Source: JBFJVZ01 sp041623895 (GTDB lineage Bacteria; Planctomycetota; Planctomycetia; Pirellulales; Pirellulaceae). Taken from it: a stretch of DNA of 45,128 nucleotides. Shown piece by piece: positions 43,893-45,128 of the stretch (the first letter of the stretch is position 1; each line of letters opens with the position of its first letter). Where the stretch lies: contig JBFJVZ010000006.1 in assembly GCA_041623895.1 (NCBI GenBank), forward strand, positions 1 to 45,128. Direction: 5' to 3'. The translations under genes and the position numbers were made by a program. The notes under the pieces are model-generated. The model saw nothing but the letters and a program-made list of their open reading frames with translations, did no database searches and had not been told where the DNA came from.

Positions 43893-44930
43893 ATGGAGCG
43901 ACGACGATTGGGCAGCAGCGGGGTGGTGGTCACCGACATCTGCATGGGAACCATGACTTTTGGTGGCCAATGTGACAAGAAGACAAGTCACGCGATATGC
44001 GATCGCGCCTGGGATGCCGGCATTGATTTCTTTGACGCCGCTGAAATGTACCCGGTGCCGCCCAAGGAGGAAACGTTCGGGATCACGGAAGAAATCTTCG
44101 GCAAATGGCTGAAAACCAAGCCGCGCGATGCGGTCTTTGTAGCCACGAAGATCACCGGACCCGGACACGGTTGGTTTACACCACCCGTGCGTCATGGCCG
44201 CACGGCGCTGGACCGGCGGCAAATCATTCGCGCTTGCGAGGATTCTCTGCGGCGACTGGGCACCGATTATATCGACCTGTACCAAACGCATTGGCCCGAT
44301 CACGGCATGCCGTACCAGGAAGTACTCGGCGTGCTCAGCGAGCTACGTGACGCCGGCAAGGTCCGCGTGATCGGCGCCAGCAATGAAACGACCTGGGGGG
44401 TGATGAAGAGTCTGTGGGCTGCCGACAAGCACGGTGTCGACCGCTACGAAACGGTGCAAAATAATTTCAGTTTGATCAACCGCCGCTGCCAAAGTGAACT
44501 TGCCCAATGCTTGCGGCAGGAAAAGATGAGCCTGTTGCCTTATTCCCCGCTGGGCGGCGGCGTGCTGACCGGCAAGTACCAGGACGGCGCACCCGTCGGA
44601 GCCCGGTTCAGCGCGTACTTAAAAGAGGGTAACGACCGGCAAAAACAAATGGCTTACCGGTTCGTCAATGATCGAACTCTGGAAACCACACGCCGCTTGG
44701 CCGAGATCGCACAATCAATCGGCACCACCGTGACCGCATTGTCGGTGGCCTGGAGCCGGCAACATGATTTTGTTGCTTCCACAATCATCGGAGCCACTAG
44801 CGTCCAGCAATTGAACGAATCACTGGAAGCAGTCGATTTGATTCTGGATGATGAAACCTTGCAACGAATCGATCAGATCGACGCGGAGATACCAACGCCG
44901 ATGACCGAAGATGGGCTGCGAAGGCTGTAA
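43893..44930 (+). CDS. Aldo/keto reductase (Tas-like)
   Basis: A 345-residue cytoplasmic enzyme. The start MERRRLGSSGVVVTDICMGT and the catalytic tetrad are visible: Asp and Tyr in FFDAAEMYP, Lys in VFVATKI, and His in LYQTHWPDHG. The NADPH-binding C-terminus has LPYSPLGGGVLTGKY and IIGATSVQQLNESLEAV. Length and motifs match the Tas/YghZ branch. Substrate unknown. AAGAGA lies just before the ATG. It is divergent from the esterase gene. Confidence 0.93.
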   Translation: MERRRLGSSGVVVTDICMGTMTFGGQCDKKTSHAICDRAWDAGIDFFDAAEMYPVPPKEETFGITEEIFGKWLKTKPRDAVFVATKITGPGHGWFTPPVRHGRTALDRRQIIRACEDSLRRLGTDYIDLYQTHWPDHGMPYQEVLGVLSELRDAGKVRVIGASNETTWGVMKSLWAADKHGVDRYETVQNNFSLINRRCQSELAQCLRQEKMSLLPYSPLGGGVLTGKYQDGAPVGARFSAYLKEGNDRQKQMAYRFVNDRTLETTRRLAEIAQSIGTTVTALSVAWSRQHDFVASTIIGATSVQQLNESLEAVDLILDDETLQRIDQIDAEIPTPMTEDGLRRL

Positions 44931-44946
44931 GTAAGCGGTGTTTGTT

Positions 44947-44960
44947 TGGACAGCGCCACT
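44947..44960. repeat. Fragment of the MITE-like element left end
   Basis: TGGACAGCGCCACT is identical to the left terminus of copy B at 26200-26213. The rest diverges, so this is a truncated copy or a related end. Confidence 0.4.
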
Positions 44961-45061
44961 ATTGGTTAAGCCGACCCCGAAGGCCATGATCTCTACACAT
45001 CTTTGCCCCCTCTCCCAACGCCGTTAAGCGTTTCTTGTTCGTGCTACGCGGGCTGTTCTTC

Positions 45062-45127
45062 GTAGCCGGAGTCGCCAGACTTCGGTTGTATCGGGGACGG
45101 CGCCCGAATTCTGGCGAATCCGGCTAC
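45062..45127. repeat. Palindromic repeat at the window end
   Basis: GTAGCCGGAGTCGCCAGA (45062-45079) and TCTGGCGAATCCGGCTAC (45110-45127) are inverted copies with one mismatch, around a 30-nt loop. The left arm resembles the hairpin at 13445-13469. Confidence 0.7.
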
Positions 45128-45128
45128 C

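Overview
The window looks like chromosomal DNA from a planctomycete of the Rhodopirellula/Pirellulales type. This rests on family content seen in the translations, not on any database search. The indicators are exported beta-propeller proteins beginning with a DDWPxWR motif, a very large Ser/Thr kinase with a DWG motif and WD40 repeats, a small membrane protein with an MMVNPYES start, a DUF1570-type protein, a PqqD-M50-HlyD fusion, a UPF0014/FetB permease, and many short palindromic repeats between genes.

Layout. 1-10985 (+): the 3' part of a giant surface/adhesin-like protein, then a 1938-residue membrane-anchored kinase with WD40 repeats. 11084-12994 (-): a subtilisin-family (S8) peptidase and a small companion protein. 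12995-13726: a repeat-rich intergenic region. 13727-15775 (+): an EF-G2-like translational GTPase. 15959-23646: a divergent export module, with three genes on the minus strand (GAF-like/HlyD protein, HlyD adaptor, PqqD-M50-HlyD fusion) and a TolC-like outer-membrane lipoprotein on the plus strand. 23939-34140: exported proteins including three PQQ-like propellers. Two of these are large paralogues that carry an embedded methyltransferase-like Rossmann domain and flank a small membrane protein. 34275-36493: an unknown gene, tRNA-Ser(UGA), and a decayed stretch holding a SUKH fragment and a frameshifted planctomycete-type pseudogene. 36494-39481: FetB-like permease, convergent with a parvulin-type PPIase operon. 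39705-44930: DUF1570-like protein, isochorismatase-family hydrolase, EboD-like sugar-phosphate cyclase broken by an in-frame TGA, esterase, and aldo/keto reductase.

How genes may work together. The M50/HlyD/HlyD/TolC genes look like parts of one envelope-spanning export or processing machine with no ABC ATPase nearby. The kinase may be transcribed with the adhesin-like gene. The S8 peptidase and its small partner form a two-gene unit. The PPIase and the secreted protein before it overlap by ATGA. The most unusual protein-level observation is the pair of exported beta-propellers containing a methyltransferase-like fold and four conserved cysteines. The most unusual DNA-level observations are a 140-bp MITE-like element family and the in-frame TGA in the EboD-like gene.
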